Below, in pieces: positions 55,625 to 64,000 of a stretch of 64,000 bases of DNA (positions are counted from its first letter, which is position 1; each line of letters opens with the position of its first letter). Position numbers and translations under genes: made by a program. The DNA lies in NCBI GenBank assembly GCA_017410365.1, contig JAFQQY010000004.1:1-64000 (forward strand), in the 5' to 3' direction. Origin of the DNA: Prevotella sp. (GTDB lineage: Bacteria > Bacteroidota > Bacteroidia > Bacteroidales > Bacteroidaceae). The notes beneath the pieces were generated by a model. The model was not told the origin of the DNA. It worked only from the letters and a program-made list of their open reading frames with translations, and made no database searches.

Positions 55625-57205
55625 ATGAATAAGAAAAGAATATCAGTATTGGCAACTCTTTTGGCAAGCATATTGTCAATGGTTGCTCAGGAAACATTCG
55701 AGAATGCTCGTATAGCTACTTCCGACCTTAATGGAACAGCTCGATATGTTGGTATGGGTGGAGCAATGGATGCCTTAGGTGCTGACCTTTCTACTATATC
55801 AACCAACCCCGCTGGTATCGGACTCTTCCGTAGTTCTCAGGCTAAGTTGTCGTTCGGACTTGTATCACAAGATGATGCAAAGAGTTTTGCCGGTGAAGAC
55901 AAGACCAAGCTGAGTTTCGACCAAGTGGGTTTTGTTTATTCTTCTCGTACTGGTAGAAGTTCGTTCCTTAACTTTGCCTTCAATTATCATAAAAGCACTA
56001 ACTTCAGTCATATCCTTTCTGCTGCTGGTTCTCTCAATGGGGCATCACAGAATAAACTTTCTTATCTTAAAGGACTGAATGGTATTATTACGCCTGGTGC
56101 GGATAAGGATGGTGTAATTACGGCAAATCAAAATCAGTTTACTCAGCTCGACTATCTTTACTACAATGCCTTCCTGTATCAGCCAGATGATAATGGCGAA
56201 TACTATTACAATGATGCCGCAGCATACAATATGAATCGTGCAAATTCTGGATATATAGGAGAGTATAATTTCAATATCAGCGGAAATATCAACGACCGTG
56301 TTTATCTAGGTTTGACTGTTGGTATTCACGATGTTAATTATGATGGCTATAGCGAATATACAGAGGCATTCCTTGATGGAGATAAAAGTGCTGGTGACAT
56401 AACAATAGCCGATGAACGTCGTATAAGCGGAACAGGGTTTGATGTTAAGGCCGGTGTTATTTTCCGTCCAGTGGAAGAATCACCATTCCGTATAGGTTTC
56501 TCTATCGCTTCACCGATATGGTATGATTTAGAGACAGAAAACTATACAACTCTATACAACAACACTCCCTATGGCTTGTATGACGATGGTAATATAGGTG
56601 AGGTTTATGAGTTCAAGTTGTCTACTCCATGGAAGTTTGGTCTTAGTGCCGGTACTACAATAGGCAACTATCTTGCACTTGGTGCTGGATATGAGTTTGC
56701 TGATTATGGTAATATTGATTCGCGCATCAACACGGGCAGTAGTTACGACTTTTTGACTGACTCATATTATGAGAGCAGCAGTCCTGACCGCGACATGAAT
56801 AGACACACAGAGGAATCTCTTAAAGGTGTGAGCACATTCAAAGTAGGTGCAGAATACCGTCCTGACCCGTCTATTGCCATACGTTTTGGTTATAACTATG
56901 TATCTCCTATGTATGACAAGGATGCATATAAGTCGGTAGATGCAGATTCTCCTGGTTTATATTATTCATCTGCTACTGATTATACTAATTGGGAATCAAC
57001 CAGCCGTTTTACTTGTGGTTTGGGATATAACGCAGGCAAGATGACTTTAGATGTGGCTTATCAGTATTCTTCTCAGAATGGTAAGTTCTCTCCATTTACA
57101 TCATATTATGATTCAGAACCGTCAGAATTAGATAATATTGTTGAACCTGTAAACGTAAGCAACAAGCGCCATCAGTTGCTCTTAACTCTCGGTTATAGTT
57201 TCTAA
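55625..57205 (+). CDS. FadL/OmpP1-like outer-membrane transporter
   Basis: The protein has 526 residues with a signal peptide (MNKKRISVLATLLASILSMVA). The N-terminal hatch segment has DLNGTARYVGMGGAMDALGADLSTISTNPAGIG, typical of the FadL family, and the C-terminus is beta-barrel ending in LLTLGYSF with a terminal Phe. In Bacteroidetes these are often annotated hemin receptor. The substrate is probably a hydrophobic compound, but it is not determined. A terminator follows. Confidence 0.88.
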   Translation: MNKKRISVLATLLASILSMVAQETFENARIATSDLNGTARYVGMGGAMDALGADLSTISTNPAGIGLFRSSQAKLSFGLVSQDDAKSFAGEDKTKLSFDQVGFVYSSRTGRSSFLNFAFNYHKSTNFSHILSAAGSLNGASQNKLSYLKGLNGIITPGADKDGVITANQNQFTQLDYLYYNAFLYQPDDNGEYYYNDAAAYNMNRANSGYIGEYNFNISGNINDRVYLGLTVGIHDVNYDGYSEYTEAFLDGDKSAGDITIADERRISGTGFDVKAGVIFRPVEESPFRIGFSIASPIWYDLETENYTTLYNNTPYGLYDDGNIGEVYEFKLSTPWKFGLSAGTTIGNYLALGAGYEFADYGNIDSRINTGSSYDFLTDSYYESSSPDRDMNRHTEESLKGVSTFKVGAEYRPDPSIAIRFGYNYVSPMYDKDAYKSVDADSPGLYYSSATDYTNWESTSRFTCGLGYNAGKMTLDVAYQYSSQNGKFSPFTSYYDSEPSELDNIVEPVNVSNKRHQLLLTLGYSF

Positions 57206-57224
57206 ACAAATTTTTTGATATAAA

Positions 57225-57262
57225 AAACAACGGGTGGAATGTAATGTTTCACCCGTTGTTTG
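57225..57262 (+). terminator. Terminator after the FadL-like gene
   Basis: AAACAACGGGTG (57225-57236) pairs with CACCCGTTGTTT (57250-57261), a 12-bp stem. It is near-symmetric and may act on both strands. Confidence 0.7.
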
Positions 57263-57334
57263 TCAATGTAAAATCAATTATATAAGATTTAATCTCTTTA
57301 CTTCTTCCTGTATTTTATATTGTCGTCATCTTTT

Positions 57335-57805
57335 TTATTCATGATGATAAGGTTCACCTTTTATTATAGTGCATGCTCTGTATATCTGCTCTGTGAACAC
57401 CATTCTTACCATTTGGTGAGAGAAAGTAAGTTTCGACAATGATATCTTCTCGTTGGCTCTTGCATACACTTCGTCAGAGAAACCATATGGACCTCCGATG
57501 ACGAATATCAGCCGTCGGGCTGTCTGTTGCTTCTGTTCAAGCCATTTAGCCAGTTGTATGCTTCTGAACTCACCGCCATGCTCGTCGAGCAATACCACGG
57601 TGTCAGACGGTTGCAACTGTTTCAGAATCAGTTCACCCTCCATCTGCTTCTGCTGTCCCTCGCTCAAGTGCTTGGTGTTTTTCAGTTCAGGTATGGTAAC
57701 TATCTCGAATGGCATATAGTGAGATATGCGCTCTGTATAGTCGTTGATGCCGGCAATGAAATGCTTTCCAACAGTCTTGCCCACTTGTAAAAGTATTGTC
57801 TTCAT
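57335..57805 (-). CDS. rlmH: 23S rRNA (pseudouridine1915-N3)-methyltransferase
   Basis: The protein has 156 residues from MKTILLQVGKTVGKHF; the longer frame overlaps the next gene. RlmH is a SPOUT methyltransferase that acts on the 70S ribosome. VVLLDEHGGEFRS and FVIGGPYGFSDEVYARA form the knot and SAM site; the C-terminus TFSHQMVRMVFTEQIYRACTI..GEPYHHE is diagnostic. It overlaps the DUF4491 gene by 4 bases. Confidence 0.96.
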   Translation of the reverse strand: MKTILLQVGKTVGKHFIAGINDYTERISHYMPFEIVTIPELKNTKHLSEGQQKQMEGELILKQLQPSDTVVLLDEHGGEFRSIQLAKWLEQKQQTARRLIFVIGGPYGFSDEVYARANEKISLSKLTFSHQMVRMVFTEQIYRACTIIKGEPYHHE

Positions 57806-58104
57806 TGCTTGTCGTAGTCTTTTGCTCGTTTGGGATTTTTTGGGAACCATCCCTTAAGCACTCTCTTTCGTTGCTCGAAAAGTTCACCTATCGACCATAG
57901 CGATGACGCACCGGTAACCCCCAATAGCGACGAGAATAGTATGTCCTCAACAAACAGTGCTATGGCTAGGCAGATAATGCCTATAAGCAGAAACAGCCAC
58001 CATAGTCGTGTGCCGGTATAATACTCAGCTTTTATGACGATAGGGTGGAAGAGTCCTATAATTAGGAAAGTGCTTATAGCAATAATTATTCCTTCGTAGT
58101 ACAT
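57802..58104 (-). CDS. DUF4491 family small membrane protein
   Basis: The protein has 100 residues from MYYEGIIIAISTFLIIG; the 28 upstream codons are charged and not conserved-looking. Three membrane segments are visible (IIIAISTFLIIGLF, LWWLFLLIGIICLAIALF, and a weaker one around LFSSLLGVTGASSL). The tail is basic (ERVLKGWFPKNPKRAKDYD-like). The family is known only from Bacteroidetes-type genomes and has no function. It lies between rlmH (4-base overlap) and the DUF5687 gene (8-base gap). Confidence 0.75.
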   Translation of the reverse strand: MYYEGIIIAISTFLIIGLFHPIVIKAEYYTGTRLWWLFLLIGIICLAIALFVEDILFSSLLGVTGASSLWSIGELFEQRKRVLKGWFPKNPKRAKDYDKQ

Positions 58105-58112
58105 AAAAGATA

Positions 58113-59591
58113 TTATCTTGTTTCGTGGAAACCGTCGAGGTTGGCATATCTCCGTTTCTGCATGCGCTTGTAAATGTTTTTCATCCACAGGTCATGAGTT
58201 AAAGTAAATGCCAGTCCGATAACTATAAGAATCGAATAGCCGATAGTATCGCCAAACATTGCTGTAAATATTAGAGCCAATGCGACAGGAACAAAGAATA
58301 CTATAAGCTCTATCACTAATTGCAGTGAGTTCTCGAAATTGCCCTTGCCTGTAATCTTGGTGTTCAATGGCAGTGATTGCTTGTTGTAAACAGCAAGTTG
58401 GAAGAGTATGAAATATTCAAGTCCAGAAGTGATGAAAAGGTATGCCAGTATCATCAGCAATGAGAACTTGCCCGTAATGATAGGGGGCAGGAGAATCAGC
58501 GTCGGAATAAGCAGTATAGCACAATAGAAATAATACTTTGCCTTTAGCAGAGTGTAGATATTTTCCTTATGCACCATCAGCAGGTCTATATAGTTGCCTT
58601 CTGGACCCATAATCTTGACAAGGTTTACAGCTCCGAAGAAAACAAAACAGTAAAGACACCAGATATTGACAGCAAACTTGCTGCTGTATATGTCCGTATA
58701 TGCCAATATTGCACTAAGCATTGCGATAATTATCAACCCTTGTATGAAGCGCTGCTTGATAGCCTTGTTTCGTATGGTGCTCTTTACCTCCAGTTTCAGA
58801 TATTCGCCAATATCACCGAAGCGCTCAAGGAAACTGAACTTCCATACATGCTTCATGTTGGTTTGTTCAACCTTGCCTATCTCATCGCTGGCATAGCGTG
58901 TCTGCAACTTTCTGTTAATAATGAAAAGAATCACGATGGCCAACAGATATATGCCAGCTGCCGACCATGACATGGCATACTTGTCGAAGAAGTCGAACAT
59001 GTTGTCCAATCCTTTATCAAAATCGATAATCAGTGGCAGGAAGAATGCACCATATACTATTACTGGAACAATCCACCATGCAATATGGCGGTTTACAAGT
59101 GTTCTGACAAACAGATACCATTGGCTGTTTATGATAATCATCAATATTAATATCACAAGTATGGCCAGTGCAGAGATGAATCCAGCAGCTCCGCATCCGC
59201 AGATGAAGACGTATGGCAGGAAGAATGCCAACCAGATGAAGTTGTTGCTGCTGAATAATGACGAAACAAGAAAACAATCTATGATATCATTCTTTTTTAT
59301 TGGCATCAGTACGTAGGGCTTAAGCAACATCGTCGGCGTTTGCTGCGCACCGAAACGGATAAGGAAATCGAGCGGCAAGAGGAATATCATCATTATCGGG
59401 AATATCAGAGCCTCGTCACCCTGTCTTGCAGCCCAACCGAGCATCGTGCCTCCTACAAGCAGGTAGAGGCACATGAAAGCAAAGCCAATGTATAGGAATA
59501 TCTTGGCTACGCGGTTTTGTTCAAATAGCGGATTACGCTTCTCGCTCAATTTGATGTTCTTACGAAGCAGCTTATAAAGTTTATAGTTCAT
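58113..59591 (-). CDS. DUF5687 family membrane protein, probable ABC permease
   Basis: The protein has 492 residues with about 11-12 membrane segments. The N-terminus (MNYKLYKLLRKNIKLSEKRNP) is cytoplasmic and basic. Long hydrophobic runs (MMIFLLPLDFLIRFG, LALVLVILIL-like region) alternate with short loops. Such proteins resemble the permeases of ABC-2 exporters and usually sit beside an ATPase gene; none is adjacent here, so the partner must be elsewhere or absent. Substrate unknown. Confidence 0.75.
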   Translation of the reverse strand: MNYKLYKLLRKNIKLSEKRNPLFEQNRVAKIFLYIGFAFMCLYLLVGGTMLGWAARQGDEALIFPIMMIFLLPLDFLIRFGAQQTPTMLLKPYVLMPIKKNDIIDCFLVSSLFSSNNFIWLAFFLPYVFICGCGAAGFISALAILVILILMIIINSQWYLFVRTLVNRHIAWWIVPVIVYGAFFLPLIIDFDKGLDNMFDFFDKYAMSWSAAGIYLLAIVILFIINRKLQTRYASDEIGKVEQTNMKHVWKFSFLERFGDIGEYLKLEVKSTIRNKAIKQRFIQGLIIIAMLSAILAYTDIYSSKFAVNIWCLYCFVFFGAVNLVKIMGPEGNYIDLLMVHKENIYTLLKAKYYFYCAILLIPTLILLPPIITGKFSLLMILAYLFITSGLEYFILFQLAVYNKQSLPLNTKITGKGNFENSLQLVIELIVFFVPVALALIFTAMFGDTIGYSILIVIGLAFTLTHDLWMKNIYKRMQKRRYANLDGFHETR

Positions 59592-59614
59592 GGTGTTGGT
59601 GTGGTTGTTTGTTG

Positions 59615-60214
59615 TTATCTTAAATCTATTACTTCTGCATTTGGATATTTCTTAGCATTGAACCTGAACATATTGTCAGAAAGGTTTCCCTTCTTGAAAT
59701 TGCTAATGTTGATAGTTGTCCAGTTTTTTCCCTGTCGCATACGTATCTTTGAAGGCACATATGACGTCTTTCCTATTGTGATAAACATTTCCTGGACAGA
59801 GCGTTTTTTATCTGTGGCGGTCATGTGTACCTCATAGTTATTGCCCGATGTCTTCATTGTGCAGTCAAACCCTTTTTTATAGAGTGCCAGAAAACTATAT
59901 GGATTAATCATCTGATGATCAGATTCAGAAGGTGTGTTCACATTCACCTCTTCACTATCCTTCATATATGCCCATTGCGTTTTCCCGTCAAACCATATCA
60001 TTATCTGTGGCATCTCGGCAAAGAATTTTTGACCTTTCACAGCTATCTTGCCTGCTGTACTGCCCATTGCTTCACTGCTTATGCGGTAATCGGCAGTAAT
60101 TCCCCCCTTGTGACTCAGTGTTGCAGCTGTCTTGTCAAGCACGCTCTTTGCTGTTTGTGCCATGGTTGCGACACTCAAGCATGCTGCAATTATTAGAAAA
60201 CAAATCTTTTTCAT
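59615..60214 (-). CDS. LolA-like outer-membrane lipoprotein carrier protein
   Basis: The protein has 199 residues with a signal peptide (MKKICFLIIAACLSVATMA). The LolA fold is seen from VLDKTAATLSHKGGITADYRI and GQKFFAEMPQIMIWFDGKTQWAYMKDSEEVNV through to the C-terminal strand (ISNFKKGNLSDNMFRFN). LolA carries lipoproteins across the periplasm to the outer membrane. It lies directly downstream of ftsK (5 bases), an arrangement also seen in E. coli. Confidence 0.88.
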   Translation of the reverse strand: MKKICFLIIAACLSVATMAQTAKSVLDKTAATLSHKGGITADYRISSEAMGSTAGKIAVKGQKFFAEMPQIMIWFDGKTQWAYMKDSEEVNVNTPSESDHQMINPYSFLALYKKGFDCTMKTSGNNYEVHMTATDKKRSVQEMFITIGKTSYVPSKIRMRQGKNWTTINISNFKKGNLSDNMFRFNAKKYPNAEVIDLR

Positions 60215-60219
60215 TATCC

Positions 60220-62730
60220 TTATCCTCTTAAACTGATTAATAAATTATTCAAACTGTTCTCATCTTGTATTAGCACTTCTCTCGGCTTTGCACCATGTGC
60301 AGCACCCACAAGTCCAGCCTTTTCCAATTGGTCCATCAGTCGGCCTGCACGGTTATAGCCGATAGAGAATTTGCGCTGTATAAGACTAGTACTTCCAGAT
60401 TGGCTGGTTACAATAAGTCTTGCTGCATCTTCAAACAATGGGTCAAGATGTTGCATGTCAACGTCGGCACTACTTCCTCCGTCCTCACCGTCAGGCATGT
60501 CTGGCTCTGGCAACTCGAATGTGTATGGATAACCTTGCTGCTGAGATATGTATTGGTTGATGCGTTCCACTTCAGGAGTGTCTACAAATGCACACTGTAC
60601 GCGCACAGGTTCTCCTCCATTCAGATATAGCATATCTCCACGACCAACCAACTGCTGTGCGCCCGGACGGTCGAGAATTGTTCTTGAGTCAATCATTGCT
60701 CCCACACGGAATGCTATACGGCTAGGGAAGTTGGCCTTGATAGTACCAGTGATGATGTTCGTGGTAGGGCGCTGTGTTGCTATAATCATGTGTATACCAA
60801 CGGCACGTGCCAACTGTGCAATACGTGCTATAGGCAGTTCAACCTCACGTCCGGCAGTCATGATAAGGTCACCGAACTCATCTATAATAACCACGATGTA
60901 AGGCAAGAAGCGGTGTCCCTTTTCTGGATTGAGTCTTCTTTCTGAGAATTTCTTGTTATACTCCTTTAGGTTACGCACCTGAGCTGTCTTCAGCAAGTCG
61001 TAGCGTGTGTCCATTTCTTTACACAGTGAATTGAGTGTGCGTACCACTTTAGTTACATCTGTTATGATTGGGTCAGAATCCTCATCTGGAACCTTAGCTA
61101 GGAAGTGCTTGTCGATGTTTGCATATACGCTGAACTCCACCTTCTTAGGGTCTACCAATACTATCTTTAGCTCTGCAGGATGTTTCTTGTATAGCAGCGA
61201 GGTGATGATGGCATTCAGTCCAACTGACTTACCCTGTCCGGTAGCTCCGGCAACAAGCAAGTGAGGAGCCTTTGCCAAATCAAACATATACACTTCATTG
61301 GTAATGGTCTTTCCAATGGCGCAAGGCAGGTCCATGGTTGTTTCCTGAAACTTCTTCGAATTAAGTATCGATTCCATCGACACGATACTAGGCTTTGCGT
61401 TAGGCACTTCAATACCAATTGTACCCTTGCCAGGAATCGGTGCAATGATACGTATGCCCAATGCCGATAGCGACAAAGCTATATCGTCTTCCAGATTTCT
61501 TATCTTAGATATTCTGACACCAGGCGCCGGAGTTATCTCATACAAAGTGATAGTAGGACCTACGGTAGCCTTGATGCTGCTGATTTCCACACCGAAGTTG
61601 CGCAACACCTCAACGATACGGTTCTTGTTTGCCGTCTGCTCTTCCATATCGATATATGGCTTGCCGTCAGTTTCATATTTTTTCAGCAGGTCGAGCGTAG
61701 GGTAGTGATAGTTGAGGAGGTCCTTCTTCGGGTCATAAGGTTGCTGGGCAAGTTCGTTATCAACTTTTACAAGTTCTGTGCCCTTTGCCTTCTCCTCAGT
61801 GTTGCCCACCTCAATATCCATTTCCACTTCCTTGCTGGCAGGTTCTGCCTCATCTTTCTTGACATCGATGTTTGTCAGGTCTACAACTTCTGAATTATCT
61901 TCCTCGTTCTTGTCAATATTATTCTGCTCTTCGTCGAAAATCACCTCTTGCGTTTCTGGGTCGTCAAAAACCTCAGGATCTTCCAGTGTTTCTATTATTT
62001 CCTTCTGTTCATTATCGTTTATACCATCGCAACTATCATCGTTGTTTTGTGTATTTATCTCAAACTTAACCTTTCTATCGTTAAAATACTGTATAGGATT
62101 GAGCGCTCTTCTTATGAAGTAGATAGTCTTTTTGCTGATATACGTTAGCAGAGAAATGACAATGATGGCCAACAGGGCAATGAGTCCCGGTTCACCAACA
62201 ATCTTCTCAATCCATTGGTATGTGAACTTTCCGTGGTCGCCGCCCGGAGCAAAATAACTGTCAGTAAACAGCGGTTCAAGCAGTTTGCCTAATGCTACAG
62301 ACAGCCATACCATCAGCAGCATGAAAAGGAAGAACGATTTCAGCAAACTGAACTTGTATACTCTCATTAGTCTGAGCGACAATATAATCAAGAATGCTGG
62401 AATGAGGAATGCTGCTACTCCGAAGCATTGTTTGATGAAGAAATAAGCAGTGTGTGCACCTAAAGTCCCACAGTAATTCATAATCTTCACCGACTCGTCA
62501 ATCAGATCACCCTCTCTTGCAGACTCAATGTAACTTACATCAGCACTGCCTGTTGTAAAAAATGAAACAAACGATAGGGTTATGAATACAGCAATAGCCA
62601 ATAGGATGAAACCGATAACAAAATTAATCCTTTCGTGATGAAAAACACTTGTTATCCTGTCAATACCTAATACTTCGCTGAATGTTTTTTTAGGGGGCTT
62701 TGATATTTTATCTTTTTTCTTTTTTGCCAT
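60220..62730 (-). CDS. ftsK: DNA translocase FtsK
   Basis: The protein has 836 residues from MAKKKKDKISKPPKKTFSEV; the upstream codons fall in the promoter region. Four N-terminal membrane segments lie between about residues 28 and 200, followed by an acidic linker (about 235-330). The motor domain has Walker A VAGATGQGKSVGLNA and Walker B VVIIDEFGDLIM, with RPTTNIITGTIKANFPSRIAFRV. The C-terminal gamma winged helix (SLIQRKFSIGYNRAGRLMDQLE) reads KOPS sites. FtsK clears and aligns the chromosome at the division septum. Confidence 0.96.
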   Translation of the reverse strand: MAKKKKDKISKPPKKTFSEVLGIDRITSVFHHERINFVIGFILLAIAVFITLSFVSFFTTGSADVSYIESAREGDLIDESVKIMNYCGTLGAHTAYFFIKQCFGVAAFLIPAFLIILSLRLMRVYKFSLLKSFFLFMLLMVWLSVALGKLLEPLFTDSYFAPGGDHGKFTYQWIEKIVGEPGLIALLAIIVISLLTYISKKTIYFIRRALNPIQYFNDRKVKFEINTQNNDDSCDGINDNEQKEIIETLEDPEVFDDPETQEVIFDEEQNNIDKNEEDNSEVVDLTNIDVKKDEAEPASKEVEMDIEVGNTEEKAKGTELVKVDNELAQQPYDPKKDLLNYHYPTLDLLKKYETDGKPYIDMEEQTANKNRIVEVLRNFGVEISSIKATVGPTITLYEITPAPGVRISKIRNLEDDIALSLSALGIRIIAPIPGKGTIGIEVPNAKPSIVSMESILNSKKFQETTMDLPCAIGKTITNEVYMFDLAKAPHLLVAGATGQGKSVGLNAIITSLLYKKHPAELKIVLVDPKKVEFSVYANIDKHFLAKVPDEDSDPIITDVTKVVRTLNSLCKEMDTRYDLLKTAQVRNLKEYNKKFSERRLNPEKGHRFLPYIVVIIDEFGDLIMTAGREVELPIARIAQLARAVGIHMIIATQRPTTNIITGTIKANFPSRIAFRVGAMIDSRTILDRPGAQQLVGRGDMLYLNGGEPVRVQCAFVDTPEVERINQYISQQQGYPYTFELPEPDMPDGEDGGSSADVDMQHLDPLFEDAARLIVTSQSGSTSLIQRKFSIGYNRAGRLMDQLEKAGLVGAAHGAKPREVLIQDENSLNNLLISLRG

Positions 62731-62758
62731 CTTTGTGTCTATAATCTTAATTATTTTG

Positions 62759-62789
62759 CAAAGATAATACAAAATAAGAGCAGAACAAA
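62759..62789 (-). promoter_or_regulatory. Promoter of ftsK
   Basis: The minus strand has TTTG (62789-62786) and TATCTTTG (62766-62759), 19 bp apart, 29 bases before the start. It lies back to back with the exonuclease promoter. Confidence 0.65.
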
Positions 62790-62800
62790 ATAAATTTTTG

Positions 62801-62808
62801 TAATTTTG
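62801..62808 (+). promoter_or_regulatory. -7 element for the exonuclease gene
   Basis: TAATTTTG, 24 bases before the ATG at 62833. A -33 box is not clear. Confidence 0.45.
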
Positions 62809-62832
62809 CAGTTCAAAACACTTAAACTTGCA

Positions 62833-63492
62833 ATGAAAAAGCAAATATACAACAAGTTTGACAAGAAGAAGATTTCCGAACTGCCTCGTGCGGTTTTCCC
62901 TGGGCGTATAGTCGTTATACTTTCTGCCGGCGAAACCAAGAAGGCTGTCGATTATCTTCTTTCTCAGCCAATACTGGGAGTGGACACTGAGACAAGACCT
63001 TCGTTCAAGAAGGGCACCAACTATAAAGTATCTCTTTTGCAGGTGTCAGCTGCCGATATATGCTTTCTGTTCAGACTCAACCACACAGGTATTACGCCCG
63101 ATATCATTAGACTTTTAGAAGATACTACAGTTCCCAAAATAGGTTTGTCGTGGCATGACGACCTGTCTATGCTTCATAAGATAGCCCAATTCACCCCTGG
63201 CAGTTTTATTGACCTTCAGAACTGTGTCGGTAGAATAGGCATAGAAGACCTTAGTCTTCAGAAACTCTATGCTAACTTATTCGGAGGAAAGATAAGTAAG
63301 GGGCAGAGGCTTACCAATTGGGAGGCTGATGTTCTTTCCGATGGGCAAAAGCTTTATGCCGCTACTGATGCGTGGGCATGCATTAAGCTCTATGAAGAGA
63401 TATTAAGGTTAGAGCAGACACATGATTATGAATTAATAACAATCAAGACAGACGAGAATAATGTACAAGCAGATATATCTAAAGAAGGGTAA
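62833..63492 (+). CDS. 3'-5' exonuclease (RNase D-like, DEDDy family)
   Basis: The protein has 219 residues from MKKQIYNKFDKKKISELPRA; the frame upstream covers the promoter. Exo I is GVDTETRPSFKKG with its D.E pair, Exo II is GLSWHDDLSML, and Exo III is YAATDAWACIKLYEE with the Y..xD pair, so it is DEDDy. Proteins of this size without HRDC domains are often annotated 3'-5' exonuclease domain-containing and may act on RNA. It overlaps the methyltransferase gene downstream by 32 bases. Confidence 0.88.
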   Translation: MKKQIYNKFDKKKISELPRAVFPGRIVVILSAGETKKAVDYLLSQPILGVDTETRPSFKKGTNYKVSLLQVSAADICFLFRLNHTGITPDIIRLLEDTTVPKIGLSWHDDLSMLHKIAQFTPGSFIDLQNCVGRIGIEDLSLQKLYANLFGGKISKGQRLTNWEADVLSDGQKLYAATDAWACIKLYEEILRLEQTHDYELITIKTDENNVQADISKEG

Positions 63493-64000
63493 GGAGGAAA
63501 GTCTTCTTCGATTCCATCCGTGGGTTTTCTCAGGTGCTATTTCACATAGTGACAAAGGCATAGAGGAAGGCGACATTGTAAGAGTAATTACTTCCGACGG
63601 TCGTTTTATAGCCGTTGGTCATTACCAGATTGGTTCTATTGCAGTCAGAGTTCTCTCTTTCCGTGATGTAACCATTGACTCTGACTTCTGGCAGTCACGC
63701 CTGCAATCGGCAATCGACATGCGTGTAAAGCTTGGCATTGCCGACAGTCCTACCAACAACACCTACAGATTGGTTCATGGCGAAGGCGACAATCTTCCAG
63801 GCTTGGTTATCGACGTATACAGCAAGACTGCTGTCATGCAGGCACATAGTGTCGGAATGCACGTCTGCCGAGTGGATGTTGCAGAAGCGCTGGTTAAGGT
63901 TATGGGCAATCGTATTGAGAATGTTTATTATAAGAGTGAGACAACCCTTCCTTTCAAAGCGGAACTGGGTCAGGAGAACGGCTTCCTGTATGGAGGCAGC
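63461..64000 (+). CDS. Class I SAM-dependent rRNA methyltransferase, RlmI-like (partial)
   Basis: Begins at ATG 63461 (MYKQIYLKKGKEESLLRFHP) and is cut off by the window edge after 180 codons, still open. The N-terminal PUA domain (about residues 1-75: HPWVFSGAISH, GDIVRVITSDGRFIAVGHY) and the RlmI-type bridge (RLVHGEGDNLPGLVIDVY, ENVYYKS) are clear; the SAM-binding domain should follow. RlmI methylates C1962 of 23S rRNA, and related RlmK and RlmO paralogues share the layout. It overlaps the exonuclease gene by 32 bases, suggesting coupled translation. Confidence 0.85.
   Translation, partial: MYKQIYLKKGKEESLLRFHPWVFSGAISHSDKGIEEGDIVRVITSDGRFIAVGHYQIGSIAVRVLSFRDVTIDSDFWQSRLQSAIDMRVKLGIADSPTNNTYRLVHGEGDNLPGLVIDVYSKTAVMQAHSVGMHVCRVDVAEALVKVMGNRIENVYYKSETTLPFKAELGQENGFLYGGS

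Overview
The window reads as a stretch of a Bacteroidales chromosome, most likely Prevotella or a close Prevotellaceae relative. The reasons are: the LpxC-FabZ fusion, the long PPi-dependent phosphofructokinase, BspA-type leucine-rich-repeat surface proteins with a C-terminal domain like those of the type IX secretion system, a GH105-DUF4861 enzyme, FadL-like 'hemin receptor' proteins, and gene starts that mostly lack a Shine-Dalgarno site but are preceded by the Bacteroidetes -7 element TAnnTTTG. No phage, insertion sequence, CRISPR array or plasmid functions were seen. Most of the window is core chromosome.

Layout. 1-3.8 kb: two BspA-like LRR loci in tandem, the first lacking its 5' end, then a small predicted envelope protein. 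4-10.7 kb: pheT, a YebC/PmpR regulator, a TSCPD protein, a lipoprotein on the other strand, lepA and a Crp/Fnr regulator. 10.7-27.4 kb: a long minus-strand block. One unit runs lpxD, lpxC/fabZ, lpxA, miaA, a Pif1-like helicase and a divergent WecB-like protein. The other runs phoH, purC, ubiE/menG, aroE, purM, prfA, pyrF and an HD hydrolase. Upstream of these lie a DUF5715 protein and an acidic-tailed unknown. 27.5-36 kb, plus strand: rarA, a D-2-hydroxyacid dehydrogenase, a TRIC/UPF0126 channel, a DPP-IV-like peptidase, a GH105-DUF4861 pectin enzyme and an SDR oxidoreductase. 36-44 kb: an ABC exporter, galE, a DUF389 membrane protein, valS and tRNA-Arg(UCU). 44-51 kb, minus strand: a probable six-gene unit (90-aa unknown, acyltransferase, large golvesin/xanthan-lyase-like secreted protein, 100-aa unknown, YgiQ radical SAM enzyme, PP2C-like phosphatase). 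51-64 kb: PPi-PFK, GH25 muramidase, prmA, a Trp/Tyr/Gly-rich secreted protein with a FadL-like porin, then rlmH, DUF4491, DUF5687, a LolA-like protein and ftsK on the minus strand, and a DEDDy exonuclease plus the start of an RlmI-like methyltransferase at the right edge.

How the genes work together. The lpx genes make lipid A precursors and share one unit with tRNA modification (miaA). The purC/purM/pyrF/aroE/ubiE group serves nucleotide, aromatic and menaquinone synthesis. GH105-DUF4861 and the DPP-like peptidase are secreted hydrolases.

The least explained material is non-coding. A bipartite unit (GC-rich hexamer, T-run, then a TAAAA-like end) is repeated at 21-22 bp spacing in two separate intergenic regions (30465-30552 and 38214-38404). 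The second array sits beside a 10-bp tandem repeat containing a perfect 10-bp dyad (38061-38121). A 141-bp foldback sequence flanked by a 10-bp direct repeat (35201-35361) looks like a small MITE. Two GGG/CCC dyads lie between the divergent prmA and Trp/Tyr-rich protein promoters (54620-54657). These, the start-less BspA locus and a WecB-like protein lacking two expected catalytic residues are the best candidates for new biology. All family calls are from reading the sequence, without database searches.
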